Positions 26,119 to 34,827 of a stretch of 64,000 nt of DNA are shown in pieces. Every line of letters begins with the position of its first letter. Position 1 is the first letter of the stretch. Origin of the DNA: Membranihabitans marinus (GTDB taxonomy: Bacteria > Bacteroidota > Bacteroidia > Chitinophagales > Saprospiraceae). The stretch is taken from NCBI RefSeq assembly GCF_021729155.1, contig NZ_JAJQYA010000022.1, forward strand, positions 1 to 64,000. The letters are read 5' to 3'. Under the pieces are notes generated by a model. That model ran no database searches, was not told the DNA's origin, and worked only from the letters and a program-made list of their open reading frames with translations. The position numbers were made by a program, and so were the translations under genes.

Positions 26119-26642
26119 GAAAACTGATGGGGTAGTTAGATAAATTTTAGTCAATAATTTATTTGAAGTGATGGTGTTTAGGAGAATTTTCTTTCGATTG
26201 AATGGAGATGAAGATAATTTCTAAATTTGAGGTGGTTTCATTGTTATAAAACGATGACTATAATAAGCCTATGTTATGTTTGTGTTATGTTATTGAAAAT
26301 TTCATCTGCTAGATATTGGGAAAATAACCCTAATCAGGTCGGTAAATTGTGATATTTACCTAGGATTTTATATGATTTTTATTGTTTTAATAATACTGTT
26401 AACCTAGAGGTAATACATTAGTTTGTATTTTATTATTCTTGTATTTTGTAAATAGTTTCTGTGAAACATGTATTTTTAGTGATAATATTAGTTGGGTCGG
26501 AGATGATTTGATGTTCTAATATAATAATATTAAAATAGGTCACTTTAATACGTACTATTGTATGTTGCACTGTATATATTTCCTTCGAATATTTACATTT
26601 ACTCGAATTTTTACTTGAATATTAGAAGTATAATGTCATAGG
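26119..26642. other. AT-rich spacer upstream of sigma factor 2
   Basis: About 520 bp without a supported gene. It contains TTTAATACGTACTATTG near 26545, whose reverse complement is a degenerate relative of the 15-nt intergenic motif. No clear promoter box stands out. Confidence 0.4.
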
Positions 26643-27158
26643 ATGTCCAAAGAGCAAACCATAGATTTGTTGAAAAAACTGTATTTTGACAATTACGAAG
26701 TAATGTTGCGATATGGTGTTAAGCTTGTAGGTGATGCATCCATGGTTAAAGATATTATTCAACGATTATTCTTGCAATTTTATGAGAAATCACTGTCCTT
26801 AGAACGACATCCTAATCCGGATGCCTATGTTATTAAATCATTTCGAAGAGAATTACTCCGGGCGCAAAAATCCTATTTTTTATCTGCCGATAGGGTCATT
26901 GGAGAGGATGAGACCTTGGTATATTCGGCGGAAGATTGGGTTATAGAAGATGAGGAAAAGTCTCAGAAAAAGCAGAATGTGGCCGATCTATTAAATAGTC
27001 TTTCATCCAGACAGCGCGAGATTATTTATCTTCATTATTTCGAAGGTAAGACCTATAAAGAAATAGCCCATGTTTTGGATATAGAATACCAATCTGTCTT
27101 AAATAATCTACAGCGCGGTTTTAGAAAAATACGAGAAGTTTATCCTGAAGGTATATAG
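26643..27158 (+). CDS. ECF-type RNA polymerase sigma-70 factor (cassette 2)
   Basis: A 171-residue FecI-like sigma factor with region 2 at about 12-80 (NYEVMLRYGVKLVGD) and region 4 at about 112-166 (LNSLSSRQREIIYLHYFEGK, YKEIAHVLDIEYQSVLNNLQ). It is the closest relative in the window of the sigma factor at 12825. A FecR gene follows at 157 bp and a SusC with STN domain after that, so it should respond to the SusC-2 substrate. Confidence 0.92.
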   Translation: MSKEQTIDLLKKLYFDNYEVMLRYGVKLVGDASMVKDIIQRLFLQFYEKSLSLERHPNPDAYVIKSFRRELLRAQKSYFLSADRVIGEDETLVYSAEDWVIEDEEKSQKKQNVADLLNSLSSRQREIIYLHYFEGKTYKEIAHVLDIEYQSVLNNLQRGFRKIREVYPEGI

Positions 27159-27315
27159 TTTTTAGAACATTTTAGTTTTTAAAGAATAATATTTTGACAA
27201 CTCTTTGCTTTTTATATGATTTTAAAATTTAATTTTTTTTTAAAATTTTAATGTAAAAACTGAGTATGAATCCATAGTCCATTTCCTTATTAAGGTGTAT
27301 TGGAATAGGAAAATA

Positions 27316-28305
27316 ATGAAAAATAATATAGAAAAGATCTTGTCGGATCCCTTCTTTGCTCCCTATGTAGATCAAGGATTGTATAGCGAATATTGGGAGA
27401 ATTGGAAGGTTGAACATCCCGACATGATTGAATTGTTATATGATGCCATAGCTGTTAAACGAGGTTTGCCCGTTCGCAACCAAATGGTAAATGATGGTGA
27501 AGCAGAGGCTGGATTTGAAAGGTTGAAAGCTGCCATTTCTCAAAAGAATAGACGGATAGTAATCATGAGATGGTCTGCATATGCAGCAGCTTCCATCGTA
27601 TTGTTAATGGGCTTGTTTTATTTCATGAATTCACCTAAGACTGTTGAAGTTTCACTTCAAGAAATGACATTAGTTGGAGAAATAAAAGAAGTAGGTCTTC
27701 CCGATTCTTCATCCGTTATCCTCAATGGAAATACTACTATTTCATATACCTCTGACATAGCCAATGATGTCCGCAGAGTAGAACTGGATGGAGAAGCTCA
27801 TTTTTCTGTACGGAAACATTATCAAGATGGTCAGCCCCAAAAATTTGTTGTTCAAACCAGTAATGCCCAAATCGAAGTCTTGGGTACAACCTTTAGTGTA
27901 AGCACTGATAGTGTGTGGACAACGGTAGTGTTGGAAGAAGGTAGTGTTCAATTGCGCTTGGGCTCCATAGAATCAGCGAAAATAAAAACCATACTTATGA
28001 CGCCGGGAGAGAAGGTGGTTTACAATAATCTAACCGGACAGATAGATCAGCATAATATAGATGCTATTTCCTATAATTTATGGACGGAAAATAAGTTGGC
28101 CTTGGTCGATCGATCCCTAGATGAATTGATTCGTTGGTTTGGACACACTTACAACATAGAACTAGATCTACCTTCAAAATATTTGGATAGGAAATTGACA
28201 GGTACGATTGCAACAGATAATTCTGATACCGCGATAAAGATGATAGGAGCTGCGCTGGGATTGGAAGTAAAGAAAATAACTAATACAAAATGGGAATTTA
28301 AATAA
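27316..28305 (+). CDS. FecR-type anti-sigma factor (cassette 2)
   Basis: A single-pass inner-membrane anti-sigma factor of 329 residues from the ATG at 27316; an in-frame GTG seven codons upstream is less likely, because MKNNIEKILSDPFFAPYVDQ aligns with the start of FecR-1. Membrane helix at about 88-106 (AAASIVLLMGLFYFMN). The periplasmic FecR core has VGLPDSSSVILNGNTTISY, VELDGEAHFSV, EVLGTTFSV and TVVLEEGSVQL. SusC-2 starts 17 bp later. Confidence 0.92.
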   Translation: MKNNIEKILSDPFFAPYVDQGLYSEYWENWKVEHPDMIELLYDAIAVKRGLPVRNQMVNDGEAEAGFERLKAAISQKNRRIVIMRWSAYAAASIVLLMGLFYFMNSPKTVEVSLQEMTLVGEIKEVGLPDSSSVILNGNTTISYTSDIANDVRRVELDGEAHFSVRKHYQDGQPQKFVVQTSNAQIEVLGTTFSVSTDSVWTTVVLEEGSVQLRLGSIESAKIKTILMTPGEKVVYNNLTGQIDQHNIDAISYNLWTENKLALVDRSLDELIRWFGHTYNIELDLPSKYLDRKLTGTIATDNSDTAIKMIGAALGLEVKKITNTKWEFK

Positions 28306-28322
28306 TCTAATGAAAACCAGTA

Positions 28323-31300
28323 ATGATGAATAGGAAATTTACACGATTTATGATCGGTGTAATGGCTGTGTTTACTGTCTGCCAACTGCAGTCACAGGAA
28401 ATAGTAGCTTACGCCGGAGGAAGCTTTAATTCTACTTATGACAATGTGAAAGAGGAAAAACAAAGCCTCTCATCTGTTCTTAAAGTAGCAGAAAGAATTT
28501 ATGATGTGCAGATACTTGCACAGTCGAATTTGATTAAGGATGTTTCTTTGACCTATCAAATTCGACCAGAACAAAGTTTGGAAGTTAATCTGACCAGTCT
28601 TTTGAAAGATGTTGGTTTAACGTATTCCAAAATTGATGACCAGAATTATGTCATCATTAGAGCACCAAAGATTGAGGTTGTAGAAAACAATATTGCTGAG
28701 CAACCTAAGCTAGCTATGGTCACTGAAACTGTCGATAAAACCATTAATGTGAGTGGTCAAGTAGTCGATGAATCAGGTGAGGCCTTAATTGGTGTAAATA
28801 TTTTCGTAAAAGGAACAGATCAGGGGACGGCTACCGACTTTGATGGGAATTTTACACTAGAAAATATTGAAGAAACGTCAATAATTGTTTTTTCCTATAT
28901 AGGATATCAGACCCTTGAGGTGTCATTGGAAAACCAATCAGTGTCGACGGTAGTTTTGATGAGAGACTCCAAAACCTTGGATGAAATAGTGGTTACTGCT
29001 TTGGGTATTAAGCGAGAGCAGAGATCGTTGGGTTATTCTGTGGGAAAAGTAGATGGTGGTGATTTGAATGAGACCACCCAGAGCAACTTCCTAAGTGTGC
29101 TTTCGGGTAAGGTGTCTGGTGTCCAAATTTCTCAGATGGACGGAATGATGGGGTCGTCTATGAATGTAATTATCCGAGGTGCTACCTCATTAAATAACGA
29201 CAATCAACCATTGTTTGTCATCGATGGAGTGCCGGTTGCAAACTCTTTGAACAATGCCTACAAAGGGGCAGATATGGGTAATCCCATTGCCGATATCAAC
29301 CAAAACGATATCGCGGATATATCGGTTTTGAAGGGAGCAAGTGCGGCTGCATTATACGGATCTAGAGCGGGTAATGGTGTGGTATTGATTACTACTAAGT
29401 CCGGTGCCAATAGCAAGAAGGGATTGGGTGTATCGTACAATACGTCTTATATCAGTGACCAACCGTACAATTATTTTGATATTCAAAATAAATTTGCTTC
29501 AGGTAAAACAGGTACCCATATTTTGGAAGAAAGTCAAAATGAAAACTGGGGACCTGCTTTAGATGCTGGAGAAAATTGGGTGCAGTGGAATAGTAATGGT
29601 GAAGCAGTGCCATTGGTGTCCTATCCCAACCGATTTAAAGACTTCTTCCAGAATGGAAGCAATTTTACCAACAACTTGGCCATTAATGGAAACTATGACA
29701 AGGGTAACTTTAGATTGTCTATAGGAAATGCCAACAACACCGGGGTGATTCCAAATACAGATTACAATAGAACTACTTTTAGCTTAAACTCCCTATACAA
29801 TGTAACGGATAGATTGAGAGTTTCAGCCAATGTAAGTATTACTAATTCGGGATCTGATAGCAGACCCAATATCGATGGAGGTAGAGACTCCCCAGTTCGA
29901 AGTTTATATGAAATGGGTGCCAATATTAATATCCTCGATTTAAAAGATTATTGGGAGCCAGGTTTAGAAGGTATCCAACAATTGAAATATAAGGAGAAAC
30001 AAAATAATGCTTGGTTCTTGGCCCATGAAAATACTATTGGCTTTGCCAGAGATCGAAATGTCGCAAAATTCCAAGTTGATTATGATATATCCGATGACTT
30101 AAACATAATGGCTCGCTATACAAGAGACGCATTCACCCAAGAAAATGAGGCAAAAAAAGCCTTTAGTACATACGGATTATTCAATGGTGGATATAATTTA
30201 GTTAATTTAAATCGAGCAGAGTCAAATGTTGATTTGATATTGACTTATGACAAGCGATTTAGTGATGATTTGAGTTTCAATGCATTTGCTGGATTTAATC
30301 GATTAGAGCAGAATTCGAGAAGAATTGAAAACAATGCAGATGGTTTGGTAGTACCAGATTTGTATACCATTTCCAATGCCATCCCAGGAACGGTTCAATA
30401 CGATAGTGATTTGTATAGAAAATACTTGTACGGTGTATATGGAATGGCTTCAATAGGTTTTAAAGATTACTTGTACTTGGAAGTAACGGCTAGAAATGAT
30501 TGGTCTAGTACCTTGCCTGTAGCGAATAATTCATTCTTTTACCCATCGGCATCATTGAGTGTATTGGTATCTGAAATGGTTGACATGCCTAGTTGGGTTA
30601 GTTTCTTGAAACTTAGAGGTGGATACGCACAAGTGGGTAATGATGTAAGTCCTTATAGCTTAGCGCAATATTTCTCAGTAGCCAACGATTGGGGTACTTC
30701 CAAAAGAATGTACATGGGAGGTACTTTGAGAAACGCCAACTTGAAACCCGAAATTGCTACTTCAAATGAGATAGGATTTGATTTCAAAGTATTGGATAGT
30801 CGAATTGGATTAGAAGCTACGGTTTATAAAACTCAAAATGAAAACCAAATTCTAAATATTGGCTTGCCGGTTGAATCAGGTGCAACAAGTAAGTTGATTA
30901 ATGCAGGTTTGATCGAAAGCACAGGTGTGGAATTGGGATTGGTTACCACTCCTATTCTTACAGATGACTTCAGATGGGATATGAACTTTACATTTACCCG
31001 TAATAGAACCAAAATAGTTGAATTGGCTGATGGAATTGAATTTTTCAATTTTGGATCGGTACAAGGAGCTGAATTTAGAACCTATACAGGAGGTACTTTA
31101 GGTGATATCTATGAGAGACCTTTGTTGACGGTTAAGGATGAATCTTCTCCTTATTTTGGATATCCACTGTTGACCGGTAATGGTCGATACCAAAAAGATA
31201 GTGATGTAAATAATTTAGTAAAAATTGGTAACTATAACCATGATTTCATTGTAGGAATACAGCCTTCTGTTTCGTATAAAAATTTCTCATTGTATGCCAA

Positions 31301-31934
31301 TGTAGAATGGAGACAGGGAGGAGAATTTTACTCAGAAACGGAAATGTTTTTTGCTAATAATGGATCTACAATAGGCTCTTTGTCTGGTATTCCATACGAT
31401 CAAAGTAGAGACATCGAAGAGCAAATCTTGGAAAATCCTGAATATTTCTTCGGAAACTGGATTGGTGGAAGAAATGCTGAATACGGTGGATTTCAATGGG
31501 CAGAAAATAATCCAAGTGGACATGATGCCAGTTTCAATGCTGGGGTAAGACAGGCTACAGATGCAGATGGCAACATCATTTATATAGAGAACTTAGGAGG
31601 TGAAGGTACGGCATGGTTGAATCCTTATGATGCACATAGATATGCCATCAGAGAATTCCCTTCTCGTAATATTTTTGATGCTACTTATGTAAAGGTTAGA
31701 GAGGTTTCATTGACTTATAGATTTGATAAGAGTTTATTGGAAAAAATTAAACTTCAGAATCTTTCAATTTCATTTGTTGGAAATAATTTAATGGAATGGG
31801 TGAAAGCTGGAACAGACATAGATCCTGAAAGAGCTTTTCAATTGAGCGGAGACTCTTGGACTCAAGGATTTGAGTACTACAATGTAGTGCCGTGGACTCG
31901 ATCAATAGGTGTGAAATTAAATGTCGAATTTTAA
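28323..31934 (+). CDS. SusC/RagA-type TonB-dependent transporter with STN domain (SusC-2)
   Basis: A 1203-residue outer-membrane importer. Order: signal peptide (about 1-25), STN domain (about 50-118, from SLSSVLKVAERIYDVQ to YVIIRAP), carboxypeptidase-regulatory-like domain (about 140-215), TonB-box region DEIVVTALGIKREQ, plug with PLFVIDGVPV and SVLKGASAAALYGSRAGNGVV, and a barrel ending in IGVKLNVEF with terminal Phe. The TALGIKR type of box and plug separates it and SusC-3 from SusC-1 and SusC-4, which have GYG. The STN domain fits signalling to FecR-2. Confidence 0.95.
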   Translation: MMNRKFTRFMIGVMAVFTVCQLQSQEIVAYAGGSFNSTYDNVKEEKQSLSSVLKVAERIYDVQILAQSNLIKDVSLTYQIRPEQSLEVNLTSLLKDVGLTYSKIDDQNYVIIRAPKIEVVENNIAEQPKLAMVTETVDKTINVSGQVVDESGEALIGVNIFVKGTDQGTATDFDGNFTLENIEETSIIVFSYIGYQTLEVSLENQSVSTVVLMRDSKTLDEIVVTALGIKREQRSLGYSVGKVDGGDLNETTQSNFLSVLSGKVSGVQISQMDGMMGSSMNVIIRGATSLNNDNQPLFVIDGVPVANSLNNAYKGADMGNPIADINQNDIADISVLKGASAAALYGSRAGNGVVLITTKSGANSKKGLGVSYNTSYISDQPYNYFDIQNKFASGKTGTHILEESQNENWGPALDAGENWVQWNSNGEAVPLVSYPNRFKDFFQNGSNFTNNLAINGNYDKGNFRLSIGNANNTGVIPNTDYNRTTFSLNSLYNVTDRLRVSANVSITNSGSDSRPNIDGGRDSPVRSLYEMGANINILDLKDYWEPGLEGIQQLKYKEKQNNAWFLAHENTIGFARDRNVAKFQVDYDISDDLNIMARYTRDAFTQENEAKKAFSTYGLFNGGYNLVNLNRAESNVDLILTYDKRFSDDLSFNAFAGFNRLEQNSRRIENNADGLVVPDLYTISNAIPGTVQYDSDLYRKYLYGVYGMASIGFKDYLYLEVTARNDWSSTLPVANNSFFYPSASLSVLVSEMVDMPSWVSFLKLRGGYAQVGNDVSPYSLAQYFSVANDWGTSKRMYMGGTLRNANLKPEIATSNEIGFDFKVLDSRIGLEATVYKTQNENQILNIGLPVESGATSKLINAGLIESTGVELGLVTTPILTDDFRWDMNFTFTRNRTKIVELADGIEFFNFGSVQGAEFRTYTGGTLGDIYERPLLTVKDESSPYFGYPLLTGNGRYQKDSDVNNLVKIGNYNHDFIVGIQPSVSYKNFSLYANVEWRQGGEFYSETEMFFANNGSTIGSLSGIPYDQSRDIEEQILENPEYFFGNWIGGRNAEYGGFQWAENNPSGHDASFNAGVRQATDADGNIIYIENLGGEGTAWLNPYDAHRYAIREFPSRNIFDATYVKVREVSLTYRFDKSLLEKIKLQNLSISFVGNNLMEWVKAGTDIDPERAFQLSGDSWTQGFEYYNVVPWTRSIGVKLNVEF

Positions 31935-31946
31935 TAAAAAAGAATA

Positions 31947-33614
31947 ATGAAATATTTATATAATATATTAATAGTAGTATTTTCTATCTCAATCTTTTCT
32001 TGTGAGGATTTTGAAGAAGTAAATACAAGTCCGAATGACCCTGAGGTTGTATCTTCTAATTTTGTGTTGACCTATGTGTTGACAGAAACAGCAAAATTAT
32101 ATACTGGCGAAAGTGGAATTAGTTCAAATATTGCTGGAGCAATGCAGTACACTCAGAAAGGGACTCAGTTTAACAACAGTGGTCCTAATTACTATGCGTG
32201 GAGTAATGAATCTTGGTCTGGATATTACAATGTGTTGAGAAACAATCAGATAATATACAATTCTGCCGTTGAGCAAGACCATGCATTTTTCGAAGCGGTG
32301 TCTTTGGTAATGAGAGCTTATATATTTGGATTCGTAGCAGATTTATATGGCGATGTTCCTTTTTCTGAGGCTTTGCAGGCATCTGAAGACATATTCTTTC
32401 CTAAGTATGATGATCAGAAAGATGTATATGTAGGTGTATTGTCGGATTTGAAAAAGGCCAATGAATTGTTGTCATCGGTTAATACCAGCAATTCACCAAT
32501 TGATGCTTCTGCAGATATTTATTACGGAGGAAATCCCGATAAATGGAGACGTTTTGCCAATTCTTTGCGATTGAGATATGTGCTTAGATTGGATAATAAA
32601 AAGAGCGAAATTTCTGAATTGAATCTCGAGTCAGAGTTTCAGGATGCAGCACAATTTGTATTCCAAAGCAATGATGATAATGCCATTATGGAATACATAG
32701 GTACTACTGAGGACAATGCAGCCCCTGGCGGATTGTTGCGTTCTTCTAATCCCAATTTTGCCCTTAAACCTGCAGCAACACTGATCAATCAGTTGGTTTC
32801 TACTTCGGATCCGCGCTTGGAAAGATGGGTAAATCCAGTTTTGAGAAAATGGGATACTTCTGTTTCAGAAGTTACTACGACAACGGTTACCAATATTTTT
32901 GGAGATGAGTACACTGTGGAGTTGGTTCCTACCAATGATGAAACTTTAGATACGGATCTATATGTAGGTTTACCTATTGGATTGCCTTCTTTGGATGCCA
33001 TCAATTATAATATTGGTGATGATGATGAATTTTTTAATCCAGAGCGAAATCCTCATATTTCTTACCTTCACGATCGATTTAGAATGAATTATGAAGAGTT
33101 GGTCAATATCAAATTGATGACTTATAGTGAGGTTCAATTTATCCTAGCAGAAGCAGCCTTGATAGGTAGTTACGGTGTGTCAGGTAGTCCAGAGACTTAT
33201 TATCGAAATGGTATTTTAGCCTCTATGAACGATTGGAATGTGATTCAAGGAGCTTCTTCTTTTGATTTTGATGCTTTTTATAATCAACCCAGTGTAGATT
33301 ACTCAAGTGCTAGCAATCCATTGGAGAGAATTCTTACTCAGAAATGGTTGTCTTCTTTTGAATCTGCAGAAGCATGGTTTGATTGGAGAAGAACTGGTTA
33401 TCCAAATTTACAACCCGGTGAAGTAACTGAATTTGGAGATGCATTACCGATACGATTTGTGTATCCTTCACCTAATTTAGATCCTAGTTATTTGGTGAAT
33501 TATGAAGCGGCCATCAATAAATTGGAGGTGACCAATTTTGTTCCTGTAGGTCAGAGCAAAGACCATGCATACTCTCGTATGTGGTTGTTGCAAGGCACAG
33601 GAAAACCTTGGTAG
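31947..33614 (+). CDS. SusD-like surface lipoprotein (SusD-2)
   Basis: A 555-residue lipoprotein (Cys19 in ISIFSCEDFEE) of the SusD-like class that pairs with TALGIKR-type SusC proteins. It shows VSLVMRAYIFGFVADLYGDV for the helical core, a glycine-rich YYGGNPDKWRRFANSLRLRY segment and the C-terminal ILTQKWLSSFESAEAWFDWRR motif. It starts 12 bp after SusC-2 and is followed by a strong terminator, so the cassette ends here. Confidence 0.94.
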   Translation: MKYLYNILIVVFSISIFSCEDFEEVNTSPNDPEVVSSNFVLTYVLTETAKLYTGESGISSNIAGAMQYTQKGTQFNNSGPNYYAWSNESWSGYYNVLRNNQIIYNSAVEQDHAFFEAVSLVMRAYIFGFVADLYGDVPFSEALQASEDIFFPKYDDQKDVYVGVLSDLKKANELLSSVNTSNSPIDASADIYYGGNPDKWRRFANSLRLRYVLRLDNKKSEISELNLESEFQDAAQFVFQSNDDNAIMEYIGTTEDNAAPGGLLRSSNPNFALKPAATLINQLVSTSDPRLERWVNPVLRKWDTSVSEVTTTTVTNIFGDEYTVELVPTNDETLDTDLYVGLPIGLPSLDAINYNIGDDDEFFNPERNPHISYLHDRFRMNYEELVNIKLMTYSEVQFILAEAALIGSYGVSGSPETYYRNGILASMNDWNVIQGASSFDFDAFYNQPSVDYSSASNPLERILTQKWLSSFESAEAWFDWRRTGYPNLQPGEVTEFGDALPIRFVYPSPNLDPSYLVNYEAAINKLEVTNFVPVGQSKDHAYSRMWLLQGTGKPW

Positions 33615-33642
33615 TCAAGATATATCTTTAAAAGTGTTCATT

Positions 33643-33678
33643 AAATAGAAGCCAGTTAAGTCTGGCTTCTATTTTTTT
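33643..33678 (+). terminator. Intrinsic terminator after SusD-2
   Basis: TAGAAGCCAG and CTGGCTTCTA form a perfect 10-bp stem with a 6-nt loop, followed by seven T residues, 32 bp after the SusD-2 stop. Confidence 0.92.
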
Positions 33679-33743
33679 ATGGAAGATATATTAGGAACTT
33701 CCATTGAATTCTGATAGATTTCCTTTTTTCTATTCTTTAAAAG

Positions 33744-33758
33744 TGTAATTCGTATTAT
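33744..33758 (+). repeat. Intergenic motif copy 2 (TGTAATTCGTATTAT)
   Basis: Differs from copies 1 and 5 by one base. It lies between the SusD-2 terminator and the PI-PLC-like gene, 120 bp before the ATG of that gene. Confidence 0.5.
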
Positions 33759-33877
33759 ACATTGTATGTAAGCTGGTAGGTGTAGTTAGATGGACAACAA
33801 AAGGAGAAGGGTAATAAAAGGTTGTCATTGTGATAATGTATTATTAATATGGTTTCGCTATTTTTAGTAAAAAAACA

Positions 33878-34663
33878 ATGATCCGCGCTATCTTTTTTCT
33901 TCTATTACTTCATTCCAATTCATTAATTAAAGGACAGAATCCCGTCCCTCATCCTTTCCTTCAGTCGATACTGGCTCATAACGATTATCAAAAGTCTCAG
34001 CCTTTTTTAAATGCCTATGCCCATGGAGTGGGGGTAATAGAAGTGGATTTGTTTTACCATGATGGGGAAGTATTGGTAGCTCATGATGCTGCAGAAACTG
34101 TGCACAATGCCTCCTTTAAGAAGCTGTATCTAAAGCCACTGAAAAAGATAATGCGTGCTCGAAGTGGGCCATATCCCAATACATCTAATAGACTTGCCCT
34201 GATGTTTGATATCAAAAATCATCGCGAGGAAATAATGGGATTCATCATTTCATTGTACAATGATAATCCCCATATTTTTGGACCAATAGAAGGACAAGAA
34301 AATCTTATCCCTATTATTATCAGTGGTTTGAGACCAAATATATCTACCTGGGGGGATTTGCCACCAGGTATTATGATTGACGGCAGATTGTCTGATGACA
34401 TTCCCCCTGTCTTGCGTCACAAAGTGTATATGGTGAGTTCTTCCTATAGCGCTGTCGGAAATTGGGATGGAAAGGGTGAATGTCCTGATGAAGAAAAAGC
34501 AAAATTAGCTGCGACTATACAAAAAGTTCACGATGAAAATTTGAAAATCCGATTTTGGGGCGCCAAGGATGTGCCCGAAATGTGGGATCTTCTTATGAAT
34601 TATGAGGTCGATATCTTAGGTGTCGATCATTTAGATGATTTTAAACAATGGCTTGAAAAATAG
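33878..34663 (+). CDS. Secreted PI-PLC/glycerophosphodiester phosphodiesterase-like protein
   Basis: A 261-residue protein with a Sec signal peptide (about 1-20). The TIM-barrel phosphodiesterase motifs are present: catalytic H34-N-D in AHNDYQ, the metal ligands E55 and D57 in VIEVDLF, and H69-D70 in VLVAHDA. The rest of the barrel (IPIIISGLRP, LKIRFWGAKD, ILGVDHLDDF) matches the PI-PLC-like/GDPD superfamily. It should cleave a phosphodiester, for example a glycerophospho- or inositol-phosphate-decorated glycan. It stands 260 bp after SusD-2 behind a terminator, so it is a separate transcript. Confidence 0.8.
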   Translation: MIRAIFFLLLLHSNSLIKGQNPVPHPFLQSILAHNDYQKSQPFLNAYAHGVGVIEVDLFYHDGEVLVAHDAAETVHNASFKKLYLKPLKKIMRARSGPYPNTSNRLALMFDIKNHREEIMGFIISLYNDNPHIFGPIEGQENLIPIIISGLRPNISTWGDLPPGIMIDGRLSDDIPPVLRHKVYMVSSSYSAVGNWDGKGECPDEEKAKLAATIQKVHDENLKIRFWGAKDVPEMWDLLMNYEVDILGVDHLDDFKQWLEK

Positions 34664-34731
34664 TACATATAAAAATCTGAGTAGGGGGACTTGTTGTTTT
34701 TGTTTTTCTATAATAAAATATAATAATATCG

Positions 34732-34739
34732 TATTTTTG
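34732..34739 (+). promoter_or_regulatory. Candidate -7 box for the hybrid two-component sensor
   Basis: TATTTTTG fits TAnnTTTG, 88 nt before the ATG of the sensor gene. The nearest TTG upstream is not at ideal spacing. Tentative. Confidence 0.28.
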
Positions 34740-34827
34740 GATTTTTGTTGACTGACTTATGTATTATTGTATTTAGTTGTTTTACTTGTTCGGAGTAGAA
34801 TGGCCTCATATTATACTATAGATAATC

